Assembly (NCBI GenBank): GCA_013397435.1
Contig: VZRG01001669.1
Coordinates: 32,718-96,717, forward strand
Source: Erythrocercus mccallii
Lineage: Eukaryota; Chordata; Aves; Passeriformes; Dicruridae
Direction of reading: 5' to 3'
DNA length: 64,000 bases
Under the pieces are notes generated by a model. The model worked only from the letters and a program-made list of their open reading frames with translations, made no database searches and was not told the origin of the DNA. Shown piece after piece: positions 27,534 to 42,500 of the stretch. How positions within the stretch are numbered: the first letter of the stretch is position 1; each line of letters starts with the position of its first letter. Made by a program: the position numbers and the translations under genes.

Positions 27534-30500
27534 GTAATAGACCTTAATTCAACTTTTGTCTGTTCTTCTAATGAGCATTATCCCAAATCTATTGCTATTG
27601 TATTCTTGTGCAAGTTTGGTTTGTTTCTTTCTTGAATATATAAAAAACAGACGTGTGCAAATATAATACCAGATTGGACAAAACAAACCCCATCCTCATC
27701 TAGAATTGCCAACTTTTGCTACCTAGGCTGGTGTGATGCCACCTGGAAGGAGCAGGTAAATTTTTGACATCCACGTGCAAAGATCCCCTTTGAATGAAAG
27801 AGGGCCTGTGGTTTCTTTCTTTTTTTTTTTCCTTAGACCTAGTGCGGGGGTAAGTGAGAAGTGAATTGAAGTGTAAAGAGCCCATGAAGCCAGTCACATT
27901 GCACTGAGTAATGCAGTGCAAGCCTTTTAAAAGGGCCATGAATTATTTATGCTGCGTGCTGTTCAAGGTTTGAACAAGCTGAGTGAGAATATGAAGACAA
28001 GTTGTCTCTTATGAATTGACACACTTGGTTTCTCCTGGTAGCTGTTTATCTAAAAAGGAGCTCTCTTCTATCCCTGCACAAATCAAATTAACAAAACCTT
28101 TTCCTGATTTCCAGGGGCCACTTGAAATGTTATCGTTTGTTATCTTGTTTTTATGTATTTGGTTCTTCTGAAATGCTTTCCTGTGAAGATATGGGCTAGC
28201 TTAAAAGCAGCACTTCCTCCACAGGCTCAAAAAATGCATTATTTGAGTCAGAAATGATCTTGCTTTCAAAAAGACTGGTGTTTTAAAGCTGTTTCAGTTA
28301 CGGTTTGTCTTTCGCAGTGCTGTTTTGCTTAGGATGCTTTTTTTGACATTATTTGGGAGCCATGCTTATGGTTTTGAGGGTGGAGTAAGACATGACAAGT
28401 CGTTCCTGTTGTCCCTGAGCATCAGTCTAGAGATGATTTTTGGCACAGCAGAACTTGAGATGAATGTCTGGCTGGGGGTGAACAATTTAAAAACAGTGAG
28501 GGGAGTTTTGCAGCACCTCCTAAATCTGCTGCTGGTGGATAAAGTTTCTGTTGAACAAAATTGTTGAGGGAAGAGGTTCTCCTTCCTCTTGAGCCCAAGC
28601 TTAACCTGTGCCACGCTGAATCGAAAACATTCTCCTGGGGTAGGGAACGAGCGCCTACTCAAAGCACAAGCAAAAGATGAATGTGCCACGGTTTTGAGAA
28701 CAATTACAGTGTCTGGTGTTTATTAGTCATAATTTGGTAGGGAAGGATGTTCCCCTATGCGAAACATGGCTTGGCTTGCTTTTTGTGTCCAGCCTGAGAC
28801 GGTGCTGCCTGTGTCCTTGGGGTGGGAAAAGTGACTTTGCTCCTCTTTTTGGGGCTCACGCCCTCCCAGGTGGTGCTGGAGTGCTTTGTGAAGAAGGACC
28901 TGGTGTACACGAAGGCCAACCCCACCTTCCACCACTGGAAAGTCGACAACAGAAAGTTTGGGCTCACTTTTCAGAGCCCCGCTGACGCTCGAGCCTTCGA
29001 CAGAGGAGTGAGGAAAGCCATCGAGGACCTCATTGAAGGTAACGTGGGGGTGGATGGACACTTCCACCCTTGGAAGAGTGGGCAGGGGGTTTGAGCCAGG
29101 GAGCTGGGAAGAGGGATATGTTTAGCATCAGTTCTTGGGCTTGAAGATCTCTTGTACGTGTGCCCAGGTGCAGCTGGGGGCCTTTATCCTGCAGTGAGCA
29201 AAGCCTCAGCTTTTAAGAATTAAGTTTTCACATTAAAAGGTGTTTCAGTCAAGTATTTTTCAATCCTGTCTGTACAGACTTCTCCCGTTATTTTTCAAGT
29301 TTGTTTTTACTGCTTTTTTTTGATAGACTTGGGTTTCACACCAGTGATGGCAACTCAAACAGCCCAGGCTCTTTATTTGCAATCAAATCTCATCTTACCG
29401 AGTCTTTGTTAAATCACAGGATTTAATTCCTGCCTGGAGTTGAATAAAACTTTGGTTTGTTTTTGGTTTTATTTTGCAGTAATTAGTTTTGTCTGCATCC
29501 TCTTAGTTGAATGGTAGTTCGTTAAGACTTTGTGTTCTGGAGTGTTGTTTTTTTAATTCTGTAAAAAACGCGTTTGAATTGTCTGTGCTTTGAAGTTGCC
29601 ATAAATTTTTCCTTTTCACATTTCCTTGCAAGCAGGCAATCACAATACAGCTATAATTCAATGGTACTTTATTTTAATGACTTTTGATTCTTCATGCATT
29701 TTTTTTCCTGATTTTTTTAAACCATTCTACTTTATGCAGGGACTTAGTAGTCCAAAGCCTTTTGCCTTCTCTTCCAGTGTGACCAGGATATTTTTATATA
29801 CAAATGGTACATTTTCTGAGGATACCAACTCAGATATTTGTATAGATGTGTATTCTTTTGAGGACATTAGCTCCATAAGACAGCTTAATGTTCTGGATGG
29901 CCTGTCCTTGCTTTAATATGAACATGGTTGATACTGGGAGAGAATTAATCCCCCAGGGCTCCTTGCTGGTAAATACCTCATCAGTTAGAGGAAGGATGTT
30001 CTCACTTCATTTGCTTTTTTCTGTGCCATTAACATCGAGAAGTTACAGGTAGACGTTCTTCTTCTTGTTAAAACTGTGAAGCATTTTGAGTCATAAAAGT
30101 GATGTTTTGTATAAGTGGCATGGGATTGTGCAAAGCTTCAAGGAGATAACAACTCAGCTGTATTGAGTAGTATTTTGGAGATGCCAATACTTGGCAACTC
30201 ACATTTGGCTCTTCTTGATCCATTTTACAGTGGAGGTATTTAAAATCAAGTTCTCCTGTATCTCAGAGACTTCAAAAATCAGCAAATCTATATTTATCCC
30301 ATTAACAGTACAGGCTGATCCTCATGAATGTGTTCCTCGTTAGCTTCCAAATAAGGCTTCCTGAATGAAGAACAATAACTTGCTCATGCACACTCAGAAT
30401 CGGGCAGTGGATTTCAGTTATCATTCATTTTTTGTTCACATACTTGATCAAATTCAGCAGGTGATATCAAGCACAACTAAGTGTGCATTCAGGACTTCAC

Positions 30501-33500
30501 TTCATGAAATCACTGCATTATTGTGGATATTTAATCAGTAGTTCATTCCCTGTAGCATCAGAAGTTTGGGGAACAGGTACAAGAACCCTATGTAGCTCCA
30601 CAGAGCTTCAGCTTTTTTTAATTTTAAAGCTAATGTAGCAAATGGCACAAATGTTTCCACATTATTCAGTGTTTTAAGTGGGCTTTCACACTTAGCTCTG
30701 CACATCTTCGTGATGATGCAACTGAGAGCAGCCAAGGCTGGTGCCAGCAGCATTATATAAACCACGTTATTTTAACAAATTTCCAGAATCAAGGCGGTAC
30801 AAACCGTTCTACTGTGTTGGTCAGGGATGTGATGTGGCCATAATTCAGTCTAGCAGTGGGCTCTATCAAAAAAAAATAGACCTTGGACTTGAGGGTTCTC
30901 TCCCCAACTGATCCTCTTGCTGCACCCACCCTCCTTGGCAGCCTTAGGGTAGATGAAGCCAGCCAGGAACAGGGTCTGGCATCTTGATTGGGTCTAGGCA
31001 GAGGAGTCACTCCTTTTTAGGCACAGCATAAATTTGGTGTCAAATCCAGCAGTGGTGAGTGCCCCCTTCCCTGAGGCTGTTCGGTGATGTGGGTGCTCAC
31101 CAGGCTCTCGAGCAGCTCTGCAGGAACACCTGGGGGGTGAGGAAAGTTTTTTTGCTATGCTTCCCTCCTTTTTTTTTTTAGATTGCCTAATGTACCTAAG
31201 GAAAATTGCACCCCAGTATTTTTCTCTTGTCTATGGTTTTACGGGGTATCACCTCCTTTCAGATACTTTATGTGGGGCAAGGTGATTCTCTGAGAAGTAG
31301 GCAGTAAGAGAGAAGCCATTTACAGTATACAACAACTTCCAAAATTAAAAGGAAAAACCCAATCTAACTCTTCATTGTCAAAGTGAGGTTCATTTTATTT
31401 TACATTAAAGGCTATTCCCCCACCAGATTTAGGGAGTAAGTGAAAAACTCATACATGGTTTCTTGACAGCTGAGAATCAGCCTGGGGCACTGATTAGTAC
31501 ATAGCTTTACCATTCTTGAGAAATTAGTCTTCTGTAATTGGAAATGGTGACTGCTGTTTTTGTCATTGTTAATTAGCACTGGCAGCCACACAGTTGCATT
31601 TCAAGGAACACTTTTTCAGATTTTACCTCTCCAACCCAGCTACCAGCAGATGGGTTGTCCTTCTTTAATTTGAGCCACTCTTTCACTCATCCACAACACA
31701 CAAACCTGTGAGAATCCAAATGTTTAACAACCTCCAGAAAAAAAAAAGTTTCATGGAAATGTCATGTGTTTAAAAAGCTGTTGGTTTGGGTTTTTTTCTA
31801 GGATCTACAACTTCCTCATCCACCCTTCACAACGAGGCCGAGGTCGGCGATGATGATGTCTTCACTGTAAGTACATGGCACCCCAAATCCTTCTCTTTTA
31901 TGGTCAGGTTAAAAAAGGGGTTTTCTTTTTATGCCTCAGGGTTGGCGTTCAGCCACCGTCGTGTTTGGACACTTGGGTGTGTTTTATTTGATGGAAGATG
32001 AAATATCCTCTGCAGAATGTGAGGCCTCCTGTCGCCACGTGAAAAGCGTGTCAGAGCAGGTGATGTCAGGGGCTAGAAGTGAAGAAATAATCACCCTTGA
32101 ATTTCTTTTGGCTTAGACCGAGGTGGTGCACACACCTGCTAATACTTCTCTCTGTCCTTGAGAAGCTTCCTGCAAACTCAGGTACATACTCAAGGAAATA
32201 AGGTTTTGAATCACAGTTGTAAGCAAGCAAACTTTAAAGGTGTTTCTTTCACCTGTAGGTGGAACGTAGAAAGTTCAGATAGGCATTCTTCAGGTGGAGG
32301 AAGGCAATCTGTCTAAGCAGCAGTGACTTCAACAGGAGCGAGCTGTTGGAGGTTGTTTTGTGGTGTTGTCTAAAATGTATTATGGAGTTTTGCTGAAACT
32401 AAAGCTACTAACTTAAAAAGGGAAGTTAAAAAGTAAAAAATCAAAAACTTGTCAGGTGAAAATGTGATTGATCAGGGCTATTCTGTGGACCGGAAACCAG
32501 TTGCTCAAATTGTACACTTTCTTTTCTTATCAATTTATTTGCTCACTTTAATTCAACCCCTACGTGCACATATTAGTTATTTTACAAATGCCTGGATGGC
32601 AGGAAGGGGGGAAGGCGGGATATCCTCAGTGCAGCGACAGCAAACTCAAAATTGTCTTTGGGATACTTCCCTGGATTTTTAAGGTGAAGGAGGAAAAAAT
32701 TAGCATCAAGCTGCTTGAAAATGACTCCCAGGAAGCATCCAAAGCCAAAAGGTGTTTTTTGAGGATGAGGATGGGACCAGTTCAGATTCCCTGCTGAGTT
32801 TTGACCGGATCTTCCCAACGGCTGGCGTGTTGTCCACATCTGTCCTTTTGTCACGCTCAGGGAGACAAACAACAGCAGGCAGGGTTAAAAGGTGACTTCC
32901 TGCACTCTGCAGCAAAACTATCATTAGCAGCTGCTTCCCAACTACCTGCCAGCAGTGATTTATAGGCACTGGGACATGGACAGATGGGGGAAGCACCACT
33001 GGAGCCAGAGCGTTTTACCAATACGTGCTGCTTTGTTCCCAAATTCCCTGGATGAGCTGTGCTCTGCTGGGGGTGGACAGTCACTCTTGATGTGTGTGTG
33101 GCTCTTCTGTGCTCATCAGAAAGCAGATGACAGTCAAAATGTGCCTTGGACGGGTGTGTGCCAGCTCTCACTGGGTTACACATTGGAATACTCAATGTTT
33201 AGGCAGTGACGAGTGGCCTGTGGAAGCAGGAGAGTATATTTTTGCTAAAATCCTACTGGTTGATGTTTAGGCACCGCCTGGGAGTACTCCTGAATTTCTC
33301 CACAAGCTCAATCTTGTGGCTGGGTGTTGATTTTTGAACTCAAAAAAAAGAATGATTTTTACAAAGGGGAAGAACTTTTGCCTTTAAGTAGGTGTTGTTT
33401 TACGTTGAAAAAGTTGGATGAATCCTGCTCCAGCTGCATCAAAATCACTCCAACTCCTGCCTTCAAAATGAAGAGCCTGAACTGCAGGAGGTTTTTCCCA

Positions 33501-36500
33501 CCTGCTTGACCCTGGGGAGGTGACAGGTGACTCCCTGCCATGCAGACATTTATGGGTAGGATGCCTGATGGAGAAGGAGCTGCTCGATAGCATTAGCAAG
33601 GAGGGAAGGAAGCCTCAGCAGTGCTGGCATCTTGTTGGGACCTGGGGGAAGGAGCTGTGTCCTGCCTGGCAGTGCTCTCTGCGGGGTTTTGTGATCTCCA
33701 GAGTGCAAGAGGGACCTCACTGGTGGTGGGACCTCGCATGGTGCTGTTTGTCGTGATGACACACCAGGGTGTGGGTTGTCACACTCCAAAAATAAGGCTT
33801 TGGGGACATCTCCTTCCCCAATATGTCTTCGTTTTTCTGGGATGAAGTCTTTCCTTTCCCTGCAGTCCTCAAGCACTTCAAAGCTCTCAACTTCCTATTT
33901 ATCTGGTAGGTTATGGTGAAGTATGAAGATCCTGCATAAGCCAGAAATAACATACTGAAGCACAGAGCAGTTTAAAACTGGAAGAAATTGATAGGGCTGT
34001 AAAATGTTTTATTTTTACCCTTCTGTTCCATTCTTTCTTTGCACATATTTTTGACTTGTGTATCATAGTCCATTTGGTCATCCTTCCACACAAAACTTCC
34101 CTACAACTTTCTGTAAACTCTTATCCAGCCACAGCAATGGATTTTTTGGGTTTGATTGGGTTTTTTTCTCTGTTTTAAAGAGAAAGTACATTTGTTCTTT
34201 TTTATTTCCTAAGGTAGTTATTAAAATCTTCACAGTCCTCCCCCTCTCCCACACATGCATGAATAAACTTAACTGCGTGCGGCAGAATTTTCAAAAGCAT
34301 CTGCATGATTGAGTCATTTAATCAGTCACTTACCCATCTCTGAAAATCTCAGCCATTGCTGCTGCATTGCTGCCTCAAATATTTGGCCCAAGGTCCTGCT
34401 CTTTATTGAAGATGTTTCAATCTGTTGGAGCACAGCCATCCAAAATTTCACATTTCTGAGGCTGTTTTGTGGACGGCCGCCCCGACTTCATCGTGCACAG
34501 ATGTTTGCACCAACGTAACGCTCCCAGCTTTAGGGCAACCCTCCTTGTTACATCCAAGCCCTGACCCCCATCCAGCTGTTGGCTTCTCTAAAGGGTTTCT
34601 ACAAAGGCCCTGATGCTGTCAGCTCCAGTATGGCCCTGTGGGATGTGCCTGGTTTTGTGTGTGCAACTGGTGCATCCTCCCTTCTGTTTATTCCTCAGCC
34701 AGCCTTGCAGCCCTTCCAGGCATCCAGCAGGTTGCTTCCATGGGGAAGAGAAGGTTTGCCCCAGAGGTAGAGCTCTCCTGCAGGCTCTGACCTTGCATGG
34801 CTTAGTGGAGGATCACTTTCTTGTATCAGAAGGTGGACTTTTTTTGGGGTTTTGAATTTTCTGTGGCTGTGGGAGCGTTCCCACACTTGGTGTCTGTCAG
34901 TAGCCTCCTCCCATGACTGTAACTTGCAGAGCTGAGATGATAACTTGAGCAGCAATATCCTGCCCCATCCCTGTGGCAAACACTCCCCCATCCATCTTTC
35001 TGAAGCATCTTTAAAAACAGGACTTTGCCAGCTAATACTTTTCCTGTGGCTTAGACCTACAGCAGACAACCTGTTCTGAAATTCACACCTGACAGGGCAG
35101 GAAACAACAGTATATAGAACTAAATGTCACAGCCTTGAGCTGAAAAATGCTTGTTTCTAAAATGAAATCTCCATTTAGGGGTTTTAACAATACGTAGTTG
35201 TGTTTCTTGAGTTTGAGATAATCTGAAGAGCCCATAAATGTTTTCCATATGTTAGCAAATAAATTTCTTCTGTCTTGTACGTTATAAATCGTCCTCTCAA
35301 GAGATGCAATCTGAGTAAGACTGACTGGCCATCCATTCTGTCTCCGTTGGGGGAAACACTGTCTTTGCAACAATCTGAGATTGTTCTCTTTGTCTTCATC
35401 CATCCAGCCTGCATCTTCAGCCTCCTTTAATTAACATTCATTTCAGAAGTAGTGTTTAATACAGACTGAATGTAGTTCTCAGCCCCGGAATTTGCCATAT
35501 GATTGAGTTCTTGTGTTAATTTTTTTTCCCTAATCTACACTTCTACTTTCAATTACAGATAATAATCCCACATGACCACGAAGTAAAAATTGTGAATTGA
35601 TTCCAAGGAAAAAAGGTCAATGTCTTCCAGAGTCTGCAGAGTGCCTTAAATGGCGTCTTTTAGCATCCCATCTGAAAAAGCAGAGGTGTTTGTTCTGAAA
35701 CCTTATGACCGGTTCAGCTGAAACACCACTCATGTGTTTCTCAGATAAATCTGCAGCCTTGTGCCTGCTTTAGTGCTAAAGAAAAGACACCCACTGGCAG
35801 GAGGAGCAGCAGCTCCCATGATGGTTCTGGTTTGTGACTCTAAAAATGACTGCAGTCTCCTTTTACTTTAAGGGAAGTGTAAGAGAGAGCACAGCAGAAC
35901 TCAACCTTACTAGGTTTGATATGCATGTTAAAATCACAGGTATTTTACAGAATCAATTTTTTTTAAAGTCCTAGTTTTTGTTCAATTAGAGACCTGCAGA
36001 GTTTGGCAGGTGGAGCAGGCATGATCTAGAGGTGCATGGTTGAGCAAGAGAGTTGCATTCCAAGGCGCACACACTCATTCCATTGCTTCTCTTGTTGACT
36101 CCTGGCTAAAATCTTACTTATCTTGGTTCCCCAACTGCAAGATGGGGGAAATCCTCTGGTGCTTCACTAAGGTGGACGTGGACAGATCTTGCTGCCACTT
36201 CTTTTCTTTCTGGACTTCCAGCAGAAGTCTTCAGGCTCGTGTTTTCACTACCAAGTTGTGCGTTTGGAGCAATCCTGTGCCTCTTGTGCCTTTCTCTTGT
36301 CAGAATTCTTGTGGATTCCTGTGCTTGGGGATGTTTGAGTGAAGAAGTTTGTTATGTAGCTTGGATGCTGCTGACAGTCATTTCAGAGACAGACACAATT
36401 ACCTCTTCTCCACCAGAACAGTTCATATTGGGACAGATGTTTGCATTACAGTCCCCACCTTGCATCTCTTCTGCTTTCCTAATTAAAAAAAAAAACAAAC

Positions 36501-39500
36501 AGATTTATCTCTGCTGCCTTTCCTTGAAACCTTCTGTCTACTTTCATCTCCCTTCTGGGCCTCAAGCATATTACAGCCTCACTATTAAAATTTATAAGAT
36601 TTATGTTTGTTAGATAAACACTAAATCTAATTTTTCTTATTGGCTTGGTTGTTTCACGTTCAGCTGGTTCTTTTAAAGAACAACTGTGGCTTTTTTTTTT
36701 TTTTTCTTTAAAGTAGACAGTAGAAACCCAGTCCAAATACTTCGGAATATATTCATAAGTTCTGTGGGATGCTGGAGCATCTCATCCCAGCCCTCTATGG
36801 AAGATGATGTAGAACACTGAGTTGCAAGATGTGTTTCAGTCAGAAGTTGTGCTCAGAGATTGAGGAGCCACAAGAGCTTGCAATTTCCTTTTCCTTCGTG
36901 CTGTCCTCAAGTAGCAGAAGGGGGAGAGATGCATTTTGGAGGCACAGAGCTCTCGGTGGGAACGATGTTGGAGTTGTCACCCTGAGCGAATCCACCTTGT
37001 TTGCCCCGTGAGGCTGAGCAGAGCAACAAGGGGATTGTTACAGTGACAGGACATGACGGCCTTACTTCTGTTCTCCTTCCTGCCCAGCAGCCAGCTGTGC
37101 TCTGTGTGAACAGCCAGAGGGTTCACTGCTGCTAGCCACATCCTCTGATGTCTGCAGTTTGGGCTTGCCTTGTAAACCACAGCTATTCTAAGTCAGTTTT
37201 TAAAGGGGGGAAAAAAAAAAAAAGTGCTTGCCAAGAAGAGAGGAATTCACACACAGAAAAACCAGCAGGCTCAAATCCTTCCCTCAAAAATCTGAGAAGG
37301 TCCTGACTATCCACCAGTTTTAAGGCTAGCTGCTTTTTTATCTGTTTGGGGTTTTTTCCTGCCTTGGGGTTAACTTTGCCCACACAAATTCACATCACTC
37401 AGTGGGAATGGATACCAGTGCTGAAAGAGATTTTTCAGTAGGGAAGGTCAAGTGGAAAGTTTTTTCTCTGGCTGTCAGGTTTATTTTCTAGTGTTGTATT
37501 TCTCCCTTTCTTTTGGGATCTCTTGTTTCTTTCAAGTGGTGCTGGAAATTAACCCATTTATTTTCATGCTCTTTCTGCCAATACAAGCAGGCTGTACTCA
37601 CTGATAATTTAATACTATTATCACTGAGACAGTGGTATCATCTGGAAAGGCAGCTGCTCTTTTCCTTAAGTCCTTCAAAAATGTAGGGGCAATTACTGTG
37701 TACTTCAGCCTGTAGATTGCCCTTATTTACTCTTACTCATAACCTGTCATTTGGACAGAAGGATACATAAAAATTACTGTGGTATGGAGGTGCACAGAAC
37801 ATAAAGTCTATTTATTCTTGTGTATATAACAGATTCATAAGATGTAAGTGAAGAGCTGTGGGGAGCAGATACAAAATGTGAAGGTTTGTTTGCTTCCTTT
37901 AAAAGAGAGGAAGGGGAGTAAGGGTCTTGCGTGATTTCTGCATTGCTTCATTGTATTTATCATGAGGGGTTTTCTTTTGTCACTTGGATAGGTAAAGCAT
38001 GCTTTTCTTACTGCAGATCAGGATTTTAACACAATTCCCAAATAGACTGAATTTCAGTTGTTTTGGTGCTGTTTCACTCTTAAGTGAATTACAAATAAGA
38101 AGAACAGATTATTAAACACAAAGTATCTACCTTGATATCAGATATTCTAAGGCTGACTGCTGTATGTTTGAAAAAACAAATTTCTGAAAAATAATTTGGC
38201 TGTGTAGTAATGTGCTTAAACTATATGATGAGTTAAAGTGTGAAGCTGTTTATAAGCATGTTACCTTTTAATTCACCTGGAACTGAAGGCTGTAATGCAT
38301 TTGTGTATTTAAGGCACAAATGTGTCAGAAACAAAATACAACCAAGAGTAAATGGCCCATTCTTAACATAGAGTAAAATAAATGTTGGGGTTTTTAAACT
38401 TTTTTTTTTTTTACTTTTGCTTTTGTTCAGCCATGGCTCCCAGGGCATTTCTTTGGTATTATGTAAGGGGGACCTGATTTGAGTCAAGATGCCTGTGAAA
38501 AGCAAGATATTTTCCAGCCAGCTCAGTTCCCCCACCTCGCTTTTGCAGCACAGTCATGCCAGGAGCGAAGTTGATGTGGAGGAGCAGGATTTGGGGTTGC
38601 AGGAGTTATTTTAGCACCTCTATGAAACCGCAACTGAGGGATGCAACTTGACTGATGCATCTTTAGCCTCAGCAGAGTAGAATTGGGCTCCTCCATCCCC
38701 CTTTTCCTAGCACAGCTGACTCTGTGCTGAGCCAAGCCAGGGAAATGAACCAAAAACTAGCCCTATAAAAGAAAGTGAATACTTTTCCGGTGGTTTAGCT
38801 CCTGGAGCCAGCTCGCTGTAGGGCTGGAAAAGCAGAAGTGCTGGCTCGAGGGAAACTGTAGCTGATGGGCTGAGCAGGAGGCAGAAAAAACTTCTGCCAC
38901 CCCACCAATATTCCTGGTGCCACCTGAAATTCATTGCATACCCCTGGCCCTGGATACATCTCCTTCTGCAAGACTTCTGCTCTGCTGCTGATAGAAATAA
39001 GGTGGCTCTGCACTTGTGTCTGGCATTTTCCTTCTTCATGTTTCTACTGTGAAGTTCACCCTTCAGTTGAGACAAGAGGGAGATGCCAGGATNTGCTCTG
39101 TGTGAACAGCCAGAGGGTTCACTGCTGCTAGCCACATCCTCTGATGTCTGCAGTTTGGGCTTGCCTTGTAAACCACAGCTATTCTAAGTCAGTTTTTAAA
39201 GGGGGGAAAAAAAAAAAAAGTGCTTGCCAAGAAGAGAGGAATTCACACACAGAAAAACCAGCAGGCTCAAATCCTTCCCTCAAAAATCTGAGAAGGTCCT
39301 GACTATCCACCAGTTTTAAGGCTAGCTGCTTTTTTATCTGTTTGGGGTTTTTTCCTGCCTTGGGGTTAACTTTGCCCACACAAATTCACATCACTCAGTG
39401 GGAATGGATACCAGTGCTGAAAGAGATTTTTCAGTAGGGAAGGTCAAGTGGAAAGTTTTTTCTCTGGCTGTCAGGTTTATTTTCTAGTGTTGTATTTCTC

Positions 39501-42500
39501 CCTTTCTTTTGGGATCTCTTGTTTCTTTCAAGTGGTGCTGGAAATTAACCCATTTATTTTCTTGCTCTTTCTGCCAATACAAGCAGGCTGTACTCACTGA
39601 TAATTTAATACTATTATCACTGAGACAGTGGTATCATCTGGAAAGGCAGCTGCTCTTTTCCTTAAGTCCTTCAAAAATGTAGGGGCAATTACTGTGTACT
39701 TCAGCCTGTAGATTGCCCTTATTTACTCTTACTCATAACCTGTCATTTGGACAGAAGGATACATAAAAATTACTGTGGTATGGAGGTGCACAGAACATAA
39801 AGTCTATTTATTCTTGTGTATATAACAGATTCATAAGATGTAAGTGAAGAGCTGTGGGGAGCAGATACAAAATGTGAAGGTTTGTTTGCTTCCTTTAAAA
39901 GAGAGGAAGGGGAGTAAGGGTCTTGCGTGATTTCTGCATTGCTTCATTGTATTTATCATGAGGGGTTTTCTTTTGTCACTTGGATAGGTAAAGCATGCTT
40001 TTCTTACTGCAGATCAGGATTTTAACACAATTCCCAAATAGACTGAATTTCAGTTGTTTTGGTGCTGTTTCACTCTTAAGTGAATTACAAATAAGAAGAA
40101 CAGATTATTAAACACAAAGTATCTACCTTGATATCAGATATTCTAAGGCTGACTGCTGTATGTTTGAAAAAACAAATTTCTGAAAAATAATTTGGCTGTG
40201 TAGTAATGTGCTTAAACTATATGATGAGTTAAAGTGTGAAGCTGTTTATAAGCATGTTACCTTTTAATTCACCTGGAACTGAAGGCTGTAATGCATTTGT
40301 GTATTTAAGGCACAAATGTGTCAGAAACAAAATACAACCAAGAGTAAATGGCCCATTCTTAACATAGAGTAAAATAAATGTTGGGGTTTTTAAACTTTTT
40401 TTTTTTTTACTTTTGCTTTTGTTCAGCCATGGCTCCCAGGGCATTTCTTTGGTATTATGTAAGGGGGACCTGATTTGAGTCAAGATGCCTGTGAAAAGCA
40501 AGATATTTTCCAGCCAGCTCAGTTCCCCCACCTCGCTTTTGCAGCACAGTCATGCCAGGAGCGAAGTTGATGTGGAGGAGCAGGATTTGGGGTTGCAGGA
40601 GTTATTTTAGCACCTCTATGAAACCGCAACTGAGGGATGCAACTTGACTGATGCATCTTTAGCCTCAGCAGAGTAGAATTGGGCTCCTCCATCCCCCTTT
40701 TCCTAGCACAGCTGACACTGTGCTGAGCCAAGCCAGGGAAATGAACCAAAAACTAGCCCTATAAAAGAAAGTGAATACTTTTCCGGTGGTTTAGCTCCTG
40801 GAGCCAGCTCGCTGTAGGGCTGGAAAATCAGAAGTGCTGGCTCGAGGGAAACTGTAGCTGATAGGCTGAGCAGGAGGCAGAAAAAACCTCTGCCACCCCA
40901 CCAATATTCCTGGTGCCACCTGAAATTCATTGCATACCCCTGGCCCTGGATACATCTCCTTCTGCAAGACTTCTGCTCTGCTGCTGACAGAAGTAAGGTG
41001 GCTCTGCACTTGTGTCTGGCATTTTCCTTCTTCGTGTTTCTACTGTGAAGTTCACCCTTCAGTTGAGACAAGAGGGAGATGCCAGGATGGCCGAGGGGGT
41101 GTTGGTGGGGATGTGTTATGGCCAAGTGTATGCTTTTACCTTGAACATACATGGTTGATCTGACTGCAGCTTGCCATTAGATTCCCTCTTTAATCTGGGC
41201 TATGCAGTCAGCCTTTGAAGCGTACAGACCTTTCTTTCAGCTTCAGGATGCTTGAAGATTCGACAAAGGCAGAAAATGGCCTTTTTCCATTACTTGCATA
41301 TCCAACCTGAGGAATTGGCTTTTTCAGCAGACAGCTATATTTGTAAGCTGCAGTCTCCCTGGCTGCTGCGTTGGAACAAAATGCTTTGTCCCAGGGCACT
41401 GGCAGGAGGAGACACACCGGGGACAGCTGGATTTGGGGTGTCTTGGCTGGCCCCAGGCAGTGCCTTTGAAGGTGACAGGCAGAGCAGATCCAGCACAGGG
41501 TGTAAACACTGTTGGAAGGAGGCAGCCTTGGCCAGGGGCAGAGCGCTGATTGACAACTTCCTGTGCTGCAGCAGAAGGGATTAGGGAATGGCAGCCTGGC
41601 ACATAACCCGGTGGGACCGCAGGGATGCAGGGCTGCAGCGAGCAGGCAAAGCTCTCTGCGCAGTTAAGAGAGGGAAAAGCATTTGGCTCCTGGTGCTGAG
41701 CTGGAGCATCCATCTGGGCAGTGATAGGAAGGGAGCTGAGTGAGAACTGTGGGGCAGATGAATTCCCTCTGCTCTGCTCTTAGTGAAGGAGCCTGTAATT
41801 CCCATCTGCTGTGTAAACATTGGCAAATCTGATTTGAATCTGTCATCTTGTGTAACAGGTAGGAAAGAAAAACCCAAAACAAACAAGAGAGTTGAGGCTG
41901 CCCGGAGTGTGTCCTTGAATTTTGGATCCTCTCAATGATTGGAGTTGGAGGGGTTTTGTTTGTTTGTTTACTTGGGCTTTCTGGTTTTTTTTTGGAGAAT
42001 TTGGAAAAGAAAAGGAGTGGTTTGGTCAAGCTTAGCAATGAAACATGCTTTTATGTGAGGTTTCAGGGTTTTTCTTTAAGTTGACAGATTCCCCCTCCCA
42101 TCCCCTAGAAAGAACAAAAGAAAAGCCAGAAAGAAACCCCACAACTCTCTGACTGAGAAAATATGGTAAGGTGGTGTTCCCCTCTGCCCCCCGGTGTGTG
42201 TTTGAGGCTGAACAACAATACAAGGGTCTAGGGAGCTCAGAGTAGACCCAGTACAGAAATGCATTGTAAAGAACTGTATCTAAATAAGCCTGCTTCCTTC
42301 CCTCACCTGTCTGTGTGTTTTGTTAAGGGTCTGCTTGCCCTCTGTCTTGTAAGTACTTCATGAAAATTAAACCAGAAGTGATTATAGGAAGCAGTTTGTA
42401 TGTCTCTGGCTCTTTCTGCAAAAGGAGAAGGAAAGAGAGAAGTAAATAAGTACCATTACATTTTCAAGCAGAGCCTGACATATTTGCAGTGCATATGAAG

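Noticed and set aside
38707..41152. Paired near-identical minus-strand frames of 142 and 149 codons
   Set aside because: They look conserved only because they lie in the two copies of the duplicated block. They are not two paralogous genes.
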